The notes below the pieces were generated by a model, which saw only the letters and a program-made list of their open reading frames with translations, made no database searches and had not been told where the DNA came from. Below, piece by piece: positions 23,811-36,109 of a stretch of DNA of 64,000 nucleotides. Both the position numbers and the translations under genes were made by a program. Numbering within the stretch: position 1 is the first letter of the stretch; the number at the start of each line of letters is the position of its first letter. The stretch is from Pomphorhynchus laevis (taxonomy: Eukaryota > Acanthocephala > Palaeacanthocephala > Echinorhynchida > Pomphorhynchidae), in contig WNNJ02002859.1 in the NCBI GenBank assembly GCA_012934845.2, positions 1-64,000 on the forward strand, written 5' to 3'.

Positions 23811-26800
23811 TTGGCTGTAAGATGCGTTCGAATTTTCACCTCTGAAATTACTCGACTGTTCACTACTCGTCTTGAAAAGCGTGGAAGCGGAATCAACGGC
23901 GATCCATTTCTTGCCATTAAAAATGTAAGTGGAAATTTTCATGTAGTCCATCTACGTCCAAAAATCCGTTGGCAACCTATCTCTCCTCATCTCTTTCTCT
24001 AGCAAACAATGAAACATAACGATCTTTTCGTCTAGCTCTTCTTAACACCCGTTCTATTCTTCACAAAACTGATTTATCGATCTCTTCGCACAACAATCAT
24101 TAGATTTTTATGTCTCACTGAATCCTGACATACTAATTCTGACGACCTTGTAATTCATAATTTACGTTCCTTCGGATTTTCTTGTTGACTCCGCTCCCCT
24201 TATCGACTCAACAAAATCAACTACTTCTAATCATTATGGAATCGTCACCTTCAGTCGTATCCCTTCGTCTCTTAAAAAAATCGATTTCATCTTATCATGT
24301 ACTACTTTTGAATTGCTCCTTTGAAAATCTTCATTTCCTTTTCCTATTCAACTTGCAATCATCTATCGTCCAGGTTCATCTCTAACGTTTTGTCTATTTA
24401 TCAATGAACTCGCCGATATACTATACAACCGTGCACTGTTTTCTTTACATTTAATTGTCCTTAGTGATTTCAACATCTGTCCAGATCGTCCTTCTAATTC
24501 AGATTCCGTAAAACTTGTAAGTCTTACATTCGACTTCAGTCTCTATTTACTAACAAACCTCCCAACCATATTATTAGTGGCGTTCTTGATATTATCGCTT
24601 TTCCCGACAGTGTCATTGCATACGCTTTCTCTATAATCTCATATCCTGTCTTTTTTCGATCATTTTATCATCACTGTTAATATTACCATCATGATCACTC
24701 ATGTTCGACCTCTCCTACTTTAAGTCGACCATGGCAACTCATCGACCTTATTGTCTTTCGTTTCGCTATCCTTGACTCTTTTGTCTTGTCGCATTCTGCA
24801 ACCGCTTTGACAGCTGATTGAATATCCACACTTTTCACCAATGAGCTTTCTAACATTATCTATTATTTTTTACCTCGCCAGTGCCGAATTCCTAAACGCT
24901 CCTTGTGTGTCCCCTGGTTTAACTATGACTGTAAAATTTTTAAGCGCATTCTTCGTCATTCTTTTAGAGTTTTTCTTGGTTTTCACAAACTTGGTCAAAC
25001 TTCTATCGCTAGTCATAGTGCTCATTACATAAATCTTCGACACTCTTCCCGTCACTCTCTTCTACGTGATAAATGTAAACATTTTGGCAAAACAAGATAG
25101 CATCATTGTTTGGTCAAAAGTATACTTGGAGAACCTTTAATTCTCATCTTGCTCGCACTTCTAATGTTCACTCCATGGATCCATACGAGTTCTCCTTTCT
25201 GTGTGCCCAATACCTCTCCGCCTGCCGACCTATCCCTACGTATGTACTTAAATCTATTCATTCCATCATATCACCGTTCCTACTACCCTTTTCAATATAT
25301 TCGTAGCAGCATTTTTCCAGAGAACAGAAAATCAGCCAACGTACGTCTTCTTCAAAAACAACCGTTCCTCAATGCTTTACTTCCATCTTCATACCGCTCG
25401 ATTTATCTTCTTCCGACCTTACCTAAACTCCTTGAGCGTATTGTATTATATCAAGTCAATATATACCTTGTTACTTCAAATTTATACCCCTTTTTTCAAT
25501 CTGCCTTCCGTTCTTATCATTGTACTGAACTTGTTTGTCTAAATGTTTTCAGTGATCTTCTTCAAGCTCGCGATATGAAACTATGTAGTGTTTTAATCTC
25601 TCTTGACCTATCTTCTGATTTTGATATTGTTGATCATTCTGTTCTACTATATCGGCTTCGTCACGGCTATGGTTTCAGTTTCTACTATAGCCTAGTTTAC
25701 ATATTATCTCTCCAAAAGCTTTTTTTGTGTTCACTCAAACCCCTCTATATCTATATCTTCTTCCATCTCACACGATGCTCCACAAGGCTTTGTTTTAGGT
25801 CCTCTTCTTTTCTCCCTTCTCGAATTGTCTTAGACTCGTAACCATAATTTTCATCTAATGCAGTATGCCGATGATATACTCCTTTACTCTCATGTCCATC
25901 ATCTGTGCATCCACAACTTCGCTACTTCCGCCATAAATTGTTTTATGTGTATATCCAACCATCTTTCTTCTCTTTGTCTAGCTATTAATCTTGAAAAATC
26001 CAAAATCATGTGGATCATCACTGATCACCTCGACATGACTCCACCTATTTCATCTGTTAATTCGATCATTATCACAAGCGTTGACAATATGATTTTCTTA
26101 GGTTTTCACTTAGACAATTTCCAGCCTACGAATGTGACTTCCGTCACATTCGTAGGCTGATCGACTTTCGCTTTTGTCTCGTTCTTATATCGTATTTCCT
26201 ATTTCCCAGAATTGATTATTGCCATAGCTTATTTGTCAACTCTTCAAATTCCGTGCTTTTACCTCTACAACGGATAATAAACTATGATTCCCGTGTCCCC
26301 TTGCGTCTTCGCCGCTACGACCAAATCTCCCATAAACTTTCCGTCCTATCTTGGCCCATCATTAATCTTCGTGTTGAATTTCGTTTAACGTATTGTTACC
26401 TTTCATTTTCAAATTTTGTCACTCACCATCCTACTTACACCATGCTTTTCTTGATTATTAGCGTTCTGCCCTCTTGGCTCTGCAATTAAGTAATTCTCTA
26501 CTTCTCCACGTCCCTCCGCACTCAACTAACCACGGACTCCGCTGTTTTATCGTCGCTGCTCCACTTGCTCATAATTCTTTGCCAGCATACGTCCGTTCTT
26601 CCTATTTCCTTCCACCGTTCAAAAAACGTCTACGTTTCTGACTGTAACTTCCTTCACAATAAATCGCAGCATACGTCCGTTCTTCCTATTTCCTTCCACC
26701 GTTCAAAAAACGTCTACGTTTCTGATTGTAACTTCCTTCACAATAAATCAAGAAATAAATTTTCTCAAAATATTATCCAACACTCAATTCTATAATACAT
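23811..26800 (+). mobile_element. LINE family A, near full-length copy (EN, RT), decayed
   Basis: Begins with a conserved pre-endonuclease segment (GNFHVVHLRPKIRW, 23,931-23,975) also seen at 26,850 and 39,240. Endonuclease remnants include IYRPGSS-like and LSDFNI near 24,360-24,480. RT: DLSSDFDIVDHSVLLYRL near 25,600-25,660, then QYADDILLYSH at 25,861. Peculiarities are a perfect 17-bp hairpin at 26,122-26,159 and an 84-bp tandem duplication at 26,584-26,751. Many stops and shifts. The usual 3' hairpin is absent at the end. Confidence 0.8.
26584..26751. repeat. 84-bp tandem duplication inside a LINE tail
   Basis: AGCATACGTCCGTTCTTCC... starts at 26,584 and again at 26,668. The two units differ at only one or two positions, so the duplication is much younger than the LINE copy. 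Confidence 0.85.
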
Positions 26801-26804
26801 CTTC

Positions 26805-29757
26805 AACGAATTACTAAACATTTCCCTCAACGGAAAAAAACCGACGGGAAATTCCAAGTTGTCCACACCCGTCCTAAAATTCGATGGCGCTCCATATATC
26901 CTCAGTGTCTACACCTATAGCCTTTATCACAATCACACACGGCTTTCGCATCGACCTCCTCAAAACTAGATCTCTTCTGAATAAACCCGATTTCATCATC
27001 AACTTCTTCACCAAGCAAATTCATCAATCTCTTCTGCTTCATCAAATCATAGCACTCTGATTCCGACGACCTCTCCATTCGCCGTCTGCTCTCTGCCGGT
27101 TGCTCACTAGTCGAATCTGCCGCCCACTCAGCTCACCCACATCTAAATTCTCTAATCATGGCGTCATCATTGCATTCGCCCGTCACCATGCGTCTCTTCG
27201 AAAAATCACTCCCCCTTTCAGTCCTTGCTCTTTTGAATTGCTCACTTGTCGTTCTTCGATCTTGATCATTCTGGATCTCGCCATTGTATACCGTCCTGGT
27301 TCATCAGTTCCTACCTCCTAATTTTTTACCGAACTCGCTTACCTCCTTTCTTATTGTTCTTTGTCCTAAATCCCTTCACTCGTTCTAGGCGACTTCAACA
27401 TCCGCTTTGACCGCTCCTCTTCCACTGATTCCATTTGGTTCATCAACACTCTACCCAACTACAATTACAAACTCATATCCACTGCCCCTACATATATACT
27501 TGGCGGGGCACTCGACATGATCGCTGTCCCCGATCGTTTTGCTGCCTACACCTACCATCCTACGTCGCCCTTGGAAAAATCTTGACCTCCTCCTTCTCGG
27601 CTCGACTTTACTTAAATCGTCTCTATGATCTCACACAATAGCATCATTCTCTCCTCATGATCTTACCTTTCTTTTTGTCTCTGAACTCATACACTCTCGA
27701 TCTTTTCTTGCCATTCAAGCCTCACCATCACCGACGCTTGCACAGCGCTCCATGGTTTGACATTCAATGCCAACTCTCAAAGTGTCGACTCCGTCATGCT
27801 TTTCGAGTTTATCACCGCTCTCTCAGACGTGATATCCGCTCGCTCACTCCGCCTCTCCGTGATTCCTATCTTGCCCTTCGCCGGTATCATCTCCACTACT
27901 ACGTACCAAATGTAACTCCTTCTGGCAGCATAAAATCAACACTTCATTAAACTCCAAGTCTATCTGACATACTTTTAACTCAATCCTTTCTCGCTCCAAT
28001 TTATCTTGCAGCATCAATCCCCATGACAATTCGTCATTTCTTCAGTCCAAAGCATCCACGTTGCTCTCTCACAGCCCCGTTTTCATTTCATCTCACTGCT
28101 ACTTGCCTCACCTCATCCTCCCGGAACACTTTCATATTCTCTCTGTCTCACTTGCCGAAGTATCATCTGTCCTCATGTCCTTACCCAACAAAACCACACA
28201 TGTCGATTTACTGCCTACACCATTCTTAAATCCATATACTCATCGATATATCCTTTCCTCACCACCTTGTTTAACTCGTTCATGCACAGTCGTATCTTTC
28301 CATCACACTGAAAATCCGCCAACGTTCGTCCCCTCCTTAAGAAGCAATCGCTCGACCCCTCACTTCCTTCTAGATATAGCCTAATTTCACTCCTCCCTCC
28401 TCGTTCCGAGCTCTTAGAGCGCCTTATCCTAATACAGATCAATGTTTATCTCTCTTCATCTAATATGTACCTCCTTACCAATCAGCTTTCCGCTCTAATC
28501 ACTCCACAGAAATTGCCAGCATGAAAGTTTACAACGACCTACTCATCTTTCGTGACAAGGCTCTATATGGTGTTCTCATCTCCGTCGACCTCTAATCCGC
28601 CTTCAACATCGTCGACCACTCCATCCTCCTTTCTCGTCTTCGTTATGATTACGGCTTTTCTTTATCCCCCGTAGCATGGTTTGCCTCATATCTATCCGAC
28701 CGTTCTTTTCGAGTCTGTCCAAATTCATCATCCTCTCCTCCAATACCTATTTTCTGCGGGTTATCACAAGGTTCAGTCCGAGGAGCCTTCTTTTCTCTCT
28801 TCTACTCGGCGATCTTTTTTCGTTTATCAAACCTTACTACTTTAACGTCATGCAATACGCCGATGACATGCCTCATATATGCTCATGCTCCCGCCAACGC
28901 AAATACACGATATCGCAATTTCTGCCTCCAACTGTCTTTCTTCTATCTACAAACGTCTCTCCAATCTTAGTCTCGTCCAAAAACCAGACAAGTCTAAAAT
29001 AATGTGGATCCTTCCCCGTTAACCTAACATATCTCCCCTGTATCATTGGCCTCATCAATCATCCCCATAGTCGACAATCTCACATTCTTAGGATTCCATT
29101 TCAATGATCACCTTTCCCTTAAACCCTTGTCCGCGACAAGGTCCGCTCGTCTAACTTAATTCTCCGTAACATCCGCTGAATCCGCCCCCTTATCGACTTC
29201 CGTTCCTATATGTCTCTTCTTTCATAGCTACTTTTCCCTAAAATCGATTACAGCATCAGCCTTTCCGCAAAGTCTCCAAAATCCATTATCATACCCCTAC
29301 AACGCATCATCATCTCCGTCGTTCGAGTGCTCATACGTCTCCGTCGATTTGACCACACATCCACATATCTTGCCCAACTCTCTTGGCCCACCATCCACAT
29401 CCGCATCAAACTCCGCCTTCTCGCAACTTTTAGTTTAATCGCTGTCGGCTCCCCCATCGCTCATCAACCTCCCTTTTTTAGACGAAACTCATCCCACCTC
29501 TCTATCACTACGTTCCCGTAATTCCCTCTTACTCGACGTTCCCAATTACTCCAACAACTACGGTCTCCGATTTTTCCTCGTCGCCGCCCCACTTACTGGA
29601 ATCAACTCCCACTCGATGTTCGCCGCTCTCCTTCTTTTATTGGATTTAAACGCCGCCTCCGTACCCACGTCCTCGTAACATGATTTAGATATTTTTGTTG
29701 TTGTAGTCATGTAAGCGTGCGCCGGCACGCATTTTCTACGTAAAAATAAATATTTTT
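26805..29757 (+). mobile_element. LINE family A, most complete copy (EN, RT, 3' end)
   Basis: In order: pre-EN segment FQVVHTRPKIRW (26,848-26,883), endonuclease 26,930-27,560 (YRPGSSVP; LGDFNIRFDR at about 27,385), linker with PWFDIQCQLSKCRLR (27,748-27,792), RT 28,400-28,900 (SVDL-SAFNIVDHSILLSRL; QYADDMPH at about 28,851), RT tail, and 3' end with hairpin GCGTGCGCCGGCACGC at 29,715-29,730 and A/T tail. About 2.95 kb. Reading frame broken several times, so not active as it stands. Confidence 0.9.
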
Positions 29758-30350
29758 TATCGACTTCCGTTCTTGTATGTATCTTCTTTCATCGCTCCTC
29801 TTCTCTAAAATCTATTACTGCCTCAGCCTTTTCACCTATTCTCCAAAATCCATCATCCTACCCCTATAACTCATCATCAACTCCGCCGTTCGAGTGCTTC
29901 TACGTCTCCGTCGCTTCGGCCACACATCCACATATCTTGCCCAACTCGCCCAGCCAACCATCAACATCCCCATCCCCATGCGATTCCGCCTTTTTCTCAT
30001 AACTTTTCGTCTCATCGATATTGGGTCTCCATCGTTCATCAACCTTCCTTTCTTAGACGACACTCGCCCCAGTTATCTATCCCTGCGTTCCCGTTATTCC
30101 CTCTTACTCCACGTTCCCAATTACTCAACAGCTACGGTCTCCGATCCTTCACCGTCGCCGCCGCACTCGTCTGGAATCAGCTCTATCTCGACGTCCGCCG
30201 CTTTTCCGCCTTTATCACATTCAAATACCTTCTTCGTTCCACCTTCTAGGCACATTGTATAGATTTCTGCTTTTTATTGTTGTGGTCATGCAAGCGTGCG
30301 CTGGCACGAATTTGCCATGTAAAAATAAATCTATTTTTTAATTGTCGTAT
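29758..30350 (+). mobile_element. LINE family A, 5'-truncated copy directly behind the previous one
   Basis: Starts at TTATCGACTTCCG, in the RT tail, and runs to the 3' end with hairpin GCGTGCGCTGGCACGA at 30,294-30,309 (last pair lost). Joined head to tail to the copy ending at 29,757. The junction itself is found again at 35,606-35,786. Confidence 0.85.
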
Positions 30351-30352
30351 AT

Positions 30353-31672
30353 TATATGTAACTGTTATTATTATTATTATTCCAATACATACCAAAGCCA
30401 AAAGGCTATTCAGGCAGAGTCCAAAAAAATAAAAATAATAAAACAAAAGCAAATGGTCAGTCAACGTAGCTAATTAGGGTATTCCAGTGGTAGTGTTGAA
30501 TGGCGGCATTGTTCATGTATCCATTTGTAGCATCGTGATTTAAACGTTCTCAAACTGGGGGCTGCAACGACTTCCTCAGGCAACGAATTCCACATGTTAA
30601 TTCCTCTCCTTGAGAGTCTATACACTTTTGGTAATCTGCCAAATCTAAATTTATACAAGACTCTGCTATGTCCCCGCAACTGATCTACCCGCCTAGTGAT
30701 TACATCGGTGGGATAACCTACCACATCATTCGACATATGCCATATACATAGCATTTCCAAGGATATGAACCTCTCACGTACCGACAACATCCCAATACGA
30801 CTTAGACGTACATAATAGTCAATACCACTTAAGCCAATACAGAGCCTCGATCCGCGCCTAAGAATAGACTCCAGGTCTAATAGTTCTTGCTTAGTGACAG
30901 GGAAACAAGCCTGAATGCAGTACTCCAAGTGTGGCCTGACGATGGAGATGAATAACCTCTTAAACATGTGACAGCTTAACCTGAGGAATGCATTTTTAAT
31001 ACAATATAACGCCCTAGTAGCTTTACCTAGAAAGAAGTCGGTGTTCAACTTTGTTTTCAAGGATCTATGGACAATAATCCCTAAATCCTTATGATGAGAC
31101 ACTTCCTTTAAGACCATATCTCCAATAAAGTACCTTAGAGTTTCAATAGGGCGACCTAGTTGCATGAGGACACATTTATCAACATTCAACCGTAGTCCGG
31201 TAGAATCGCACCACTTGATCAGGGAGTTTAGATCATTTTGTAACGATACTCGATCAGCAGGACTTCTAATGATCGACCAAATCTTTAGATCGTCTGCAAA
31301 AGCTAGATGAGAGCATGATAAGCGGAGTAGCAGATCATTAATGAAGATTATAAAGAGCAGTGGGCCAAGGACTGATCCCTGCGGTACGCCAGAATTAATA
31401 TTTACCGAATAAGAAAACACGCCCCCCACACAAACTCGGAAAGACCTATTCGATAGAAATTCCCTGACCCACTCACAAATATATGAATGAAGTCCATAGT
31501 GATACAGTAAAGACACTATGCCGTCGTGTGGTACCCTATCAAAAGCTTTCGAAAAATCAAGGAATACTGTATGAACCTGAAACCCAGCCCCCAGAGCATC
31601 AGCCCATTTTTCACGCGCAGTTAGTAGGTTAGTAAGGCATGAACGTCCGATCCTGAAACCATGTTGAGATTA
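30353..31672 (-). mobile_element. LINE family B, RT with ~400 open codons
   Basis: Minus strand, open without interruption from about 31,669 to the stop at 30,470. QHGFRIGRSC, then FLDFSKAFDRVPHDG (motif A), SGVPQGSVLGPLLF (motif B), LAFADDLKIW (motif C), then the usual C-terminal region ending in LPEEVVAAPSLRTFK. 5'-truncated in the RT fingers, endonuclease missing. The 3' UTR ends in an AATAATAATAAT microsatellite at 30,360-30,380. APE-type LINE, CR1/Jockey group. The intact frame means a young copy. It abuts a Gypsy terminal fragment at 31,673. Confidence 0.92.
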
Positions 31673-32900
31673 ATATTGTATGTATATTAGATTTTTAACT
31701 TTTTTTAAACTTATGTAATGTCATAATTCTAGATCATTCGTTTTTGTCTCATCATAAGGTCTCATCATATAATTATATGTCTCATCATATAATTATAATA
31801 TTGATTATAATACTCTGGCACATGAATAAAATTCTCAAGCAGGAATGCGTTACTACACTTCCTAACAATGCAGAAAGAAATTTCATGGCTACAATATTCG
31901 CTTCAATCGAAACAACGTCACTTCAATTGATTCTTGCTAATATTGACGGTTTGGAAAACGGATAAAATTGATATTTTCATCAATCACATATATCTTGAAG
32001 TGTACTGATATGTATCAGACTCAGACAACTTTGAAGCGATGATGGCACATCAAAATGGGATATACGTAAAACCTAAAAACATGGTATTCGCTCGCCGTCT
32101 GCTAAGAACGTGTAAGCAATATCACGATCAACCAATTGACGAGTTCGTGCAGACACTAGACAAGTTGAATAAATATTGAATTCGCCGATGTTAAAATTTG
32201 ATGAACACCGAAGTCTCTGTTACGGTGGTGCTTTTATATTTCGGGTCTAAAATCAGGAAGTATTTGGCAAAAACTCTTAAAAACATCGACTTTCACGTTG
32301 ATTAAAGCTGTAGAGAAAGCTCGAACACTAGAATAAGCACAATTCAATGCTGAGACGTAGATGATATCAGAAATTCACGTTTTTGTGTACAAGGTGATAA
32401 ACGTTTTATGACGAACAAGATACGAATGAAAGCGTAGAAACCGCGGCAATGCTGACATCATCAAAGGCATGTTTCTTCTGTGGACCTCAACTTTTATGTA
32501 CGACTTTGCAGACGGTACAGAAAGGTTGGATATTTTGAAGTTGTGTCGATCAAAACCTCTGATCAAGGCATAATCAGTTTCATCAGCTAGGACATTAAGG
32601 GACTCATTCAAATCATTAGCAGCTCTATCATCCACAACTGACTAAAGTCACGATACGTACAAACTCAGACGAGAGTGATGATTCGAAACAACTCACTATC
32701 TTCATTGTTGGACACAGGAAGTGCCGAAAATTTTATCGATGAAGTAGTAGATCCTCGTTTTTCCTTCGAACTGAGCCTTATAGATGACACAAGTATAGTA
32801 TCAACAACTCACAATGCTCGATACGTTCGTGCTGGATCGTCGATATGATCATGCGAGTGGTGGAATATGACCACGTACTATTACTCGGTCTAAAAAACTT
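31673..32900 (+). mobile_element. Gypsy LTR retrotransposon fossil, left part (end repeat, gag, protease)
   Basis: Fossil of a Gypsy-type element, plus strand. It opens with an 87-bp sequence that recurs at 34,913-34,999 and may be part of a terminal repeat. Gag-like sequence with the MHR-type region is at 31,980-32,340, and a retropepsin-like segment with an LDTGSAE motif at about 32,705-32,730. Broken in many places. Interrupted on its right by a minus-strand LINE (32,905-34,800). Its divergence and breaks suggest an old insertion. Confidence 0.75.
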
Positions 32901-32904
32901 ATAG

Positions 32905-34800
32905 AATAGAATAGAATAGAATTTATTTAGAGTGGTCTTTGTGGTGAATAGAACCACTTACATGCCCACTATAAAAATTAAAAGACAAGTTTACGTCCGA
33001 TGAATGTTTGAACTTATATGTAGAGTTATTGAAATTGATTGCGGCTGAAAGTGTTATTTTAGTTCGTTTGCAAGAAGTAAGGCGATCAAGGAAGTTTTGA
33101 AGTGTTTAAGCGACGTCAATGATTTTGTGTCGAGATTTTAAGCGATGACTGATGATTTTAATGATTTTAAGCGATGACTTCTTAGGTAGAGACCAGTCGT
33201 CATATAGAATGCGCTATCAGGAAGATATAGATAAGGAGGGTTGTGCCGGAATTTGATTTGCCATGCAAGTGTGAGAATTTGAGAGGTTATGCGGCTCGGA
33301 ATGTCGAGGCAGTTAAGGATGCGGAAGGTGTTGGAGATGTGGTCGTACTTGCGAATGTGGAAGATGACTATAGCAGCCGTGTGCAGAATCCTTTGTAAAT
33401 AGTGAAATTGATATGTTGGACAGTTTACGAGAAGACCTAAGCAATATTCTAGACGAAGCATGAAAAAGCTGGAGATTAAAATAGCTGTCGATTTGACGTC
33501 GAGGTTTCTACAGACACTTCGGATGTCAGGGAGGATGAGGGAGCATGAACTGATCTTGCTACGAATGAAATACAGAAACGAGAGATTATTGTCAAAAGGG
33601 ACACCGAGGAGTGTGATAAATGGAGAGACATGCTGAAGACACTTGTGTCATAAGGGCTGATGGTGTCACTTAGTAACTTTAGAATGTATGTTGGAACAGG
33701 ATCGAGATGAGAGGTTGAATTGGGTAATCGTGCTAGGGCATCAGATAGCTTTGGATAGATAAAAGTGAAAAGTGAAACAGTTCAGTATGATATGGGGCTA
33801 GATGGGAGAAACTAGAAAATAATGGTTCGTGGATTAAAGTGAAAGTTCGAGCTATTTTGCGTTGCAAATGAGATGCGAATTTGTTGGAAGAGATAAAGAT
33901 AGACGTAACGGATTTGTTTCTACCCAAAAGGTTATTAAAGGATTTCCACGCGTGTTGATGATTGTCACGAAAATATGTTTTGCTTTAGAGGAGCATTTTG
34001 AGTTCAGAAGATGTCGGTATTTGCGTCGAAATTCGAGGTATTCTGAGTAAGATGAGTTTAATAGCTCAGTGTAATTACGATGACGGAATCTTGAGTGAAT
34101 TCGGTGAAGGTGTCAAAAGGAGCGCTTTGCTCTTCGGCAATCGCTATCGAACCAGGGCGCTCCTGACTGGCGGCGAGGCGTGCATTGTTTGAACGGCAAA
34201 ATCATATCGAATATCCCAATAAGTTCAGTGCTGTACATGTTGGTTAAGTTGTCAAGTGAAGTGTTAGTAAAGGCGGCAAAAATTAGGAGTGGGGACGAGA
34301 GAAGGTTTATACGCAAGTTATTTAGATCAAGTTGTTTCCATGGACGATATATATGGGGATGAGTAGGGTGTGGAGGATCATTGGTTTCAATGTTAATGGT
34401 GAGAAGGTAATGGTCGGATAGGCCCACATCTTTCACAGAAACAGTGCTGCAAGTAGACGATGATCGAACAAAGATGCAATCAATGGTGCCACCTTGGATA
34501 TTATTATTAACGTTTCAACAGCACATAGTGGATTCGGTTGGGATATATCTGAAGCCAAAGTCTGATAATGTCTTGAGTAGGTGTGACGAGTGATCGCGTG
34601 ATGGTCTGTCAAGTCGAATATTGAGGTCGCCAAGAATAATGACGGGATATGATGTAATGCTTAGGTTAGATAGCATATCAAAGAGTTCGTCAAAGAATGT
34701 ACGACATGGCGCAGATGAGCCTGGTCGATAGATAAGGGCGAAACAAATTCGTCTACTGAAGTGTATAGCGTTAAAGCACATCAGCTCCATCTGTCGCGGT
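32905..34800 (-). mobile_element. LINE family A relative inserted in the Gypsy fossil; RT core missing
   Basis: From the right: endonuclease C-terminal half (LIYRPGSSAPCRTFFDEL, ILGDLNIRLDRP, about 34,745-34,600; VGLSDHYLLT near 34,430), linker (GAPWFDSDCRRAKRSF), then the extreme RT tail (33,461-33,138), with no motif A-C between. The 3' end at 32,905-32,970 has a variant hairpin GTGGT/ACCAC and a pentamer tail of ATTCT repeats. An internally deleted derivative, like the copy at 39,213. Confidence 0.8.
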
Positions 34801-35605
34801 TGTCGTTTGTGTCTTCCTTAGTTAAGCAATCGTCTCATGTATGAAATCGTTGTGTATATTAATATTGTAAGTAGTTTGTTATTGTGTGTTTAAGCTCTTT
34901 AAATTTTTGAATATATTGTATGTATATTAGATTTTTAACTTTTTTTAAACTTATGTAATGTCATAATTCTAGATCATTCGTTTTTGTCTCATCATAAGGC
35001 TTTAACTGCGCACTTCAACTGAGAACGTCCTCCATTACATATTGGCACAATGAATATAATGAAAATCGATACCTCTTAAATATTCTATCTCTCACTGAAT
35101 ATTGTAGTCCAATTGCGGTAAAATCTCGCAAATTCGCTTATCACCATATAAACTACATCATATCCTAAATTGCAAGGATGCTTGAAAGCCTGAATTATTG
35201 AGCATATCACTCACCCTTGAATTCTCAAGTGGTGATGGTTCCAAATAAAAACGATACTCGTCGACTTGTGATTGATTACGCAGCAACAGTAAATCAATTC
35301 ACCATGATCAATACCTATCCAAAAAAATGGACTCGATAGTTCAAAGTATAGCGCAATATTCGGTATTCAGCAGGTTCGATTTGCAATCGCCATATCACCA
35401 GCTTGAATTACAAACGATTGATCGTCCATATTCAGCTTTTGAAGCTTATGTGTGCTTATTTCAATTTATTCGTATATTGTTTGGATTAACTAATGTACCA
35501 GCCTTTTTCAATGCCTAATTGATCAAATTATCAGAGTAGAAAAACTCAAATCGACATTCGCCTATACGAATATTGTTGTTGATGATATATTGATGAATAT
35601 TGATG

Positions 35606-35786
35606 TAGATATTTTTGTTGTTGTGGTCATGTAAGCGTGCGCCGGCACGCATTTTCTACGTAAAAATAAATATTTTTTATCGACTTCCGTTCTTGTATGT
35701 ATCTTCTTTCATCGCTCCTCTTCTCTAAAATCTATTACTGCCTCAGCCTTTTCACCTATTCTCCAAAATCCATCATCCTACCCCTA
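35606..35786 (+). mobile_element. Duplicate of the LINE-LINE junction, inserted in Gypsy RT
   Basis: 181 bases matching 29,686-29,866 at all but one position (35,625 G versus 29,705 A). It covers the 3' hairpin and tail of one family A copy plus the first ~108 bases of the next. It sits just after the VDDIL-coding part of the Gypsy RT and is followed immediately by SINE-like copy D. Confidence 0.9.
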
Positions 35787-36109
35787 ATGATGTAATAAAT
35801 ACATCATTAGCATGTATTTGGCCCCGCTGCTATGTTGGGTAGAGGAGTTAGGGGCCGAAACCTGATAGCATAGCAGTTCCTCCTGATGACCTCTAATTCT
35901 TATTCTGATACAACGTCTGTTATTTATTAGTCAATTCATAAAAATGACGTTTATTTTAAATTTCATTTTTTTAACTTGATTTAAATTATAGAAAATCTAA
36001 AAACAATTATTAATTTTATTATTTAATTATTAAAATTTGATTTAGCATTATTATGTTTTGTTTAGTTTATAATTATATTAAATACGTAGACTCAGTTAGC
36101 TGATTTAAT
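35784..36109 (+). repeat. SINE-like repeat, copy D (full length)
   Basis: The most complete copy: a palindromic start (CTAATGATGTA/TACATCATTAG), the GC-rich head 35,810-35,905 with both interleaved stems intact, then the AT-rich tail ending CTCAGTTAGCTGATTTAAT. About 325 bp. No coding capacity. Confidence 0.8.
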
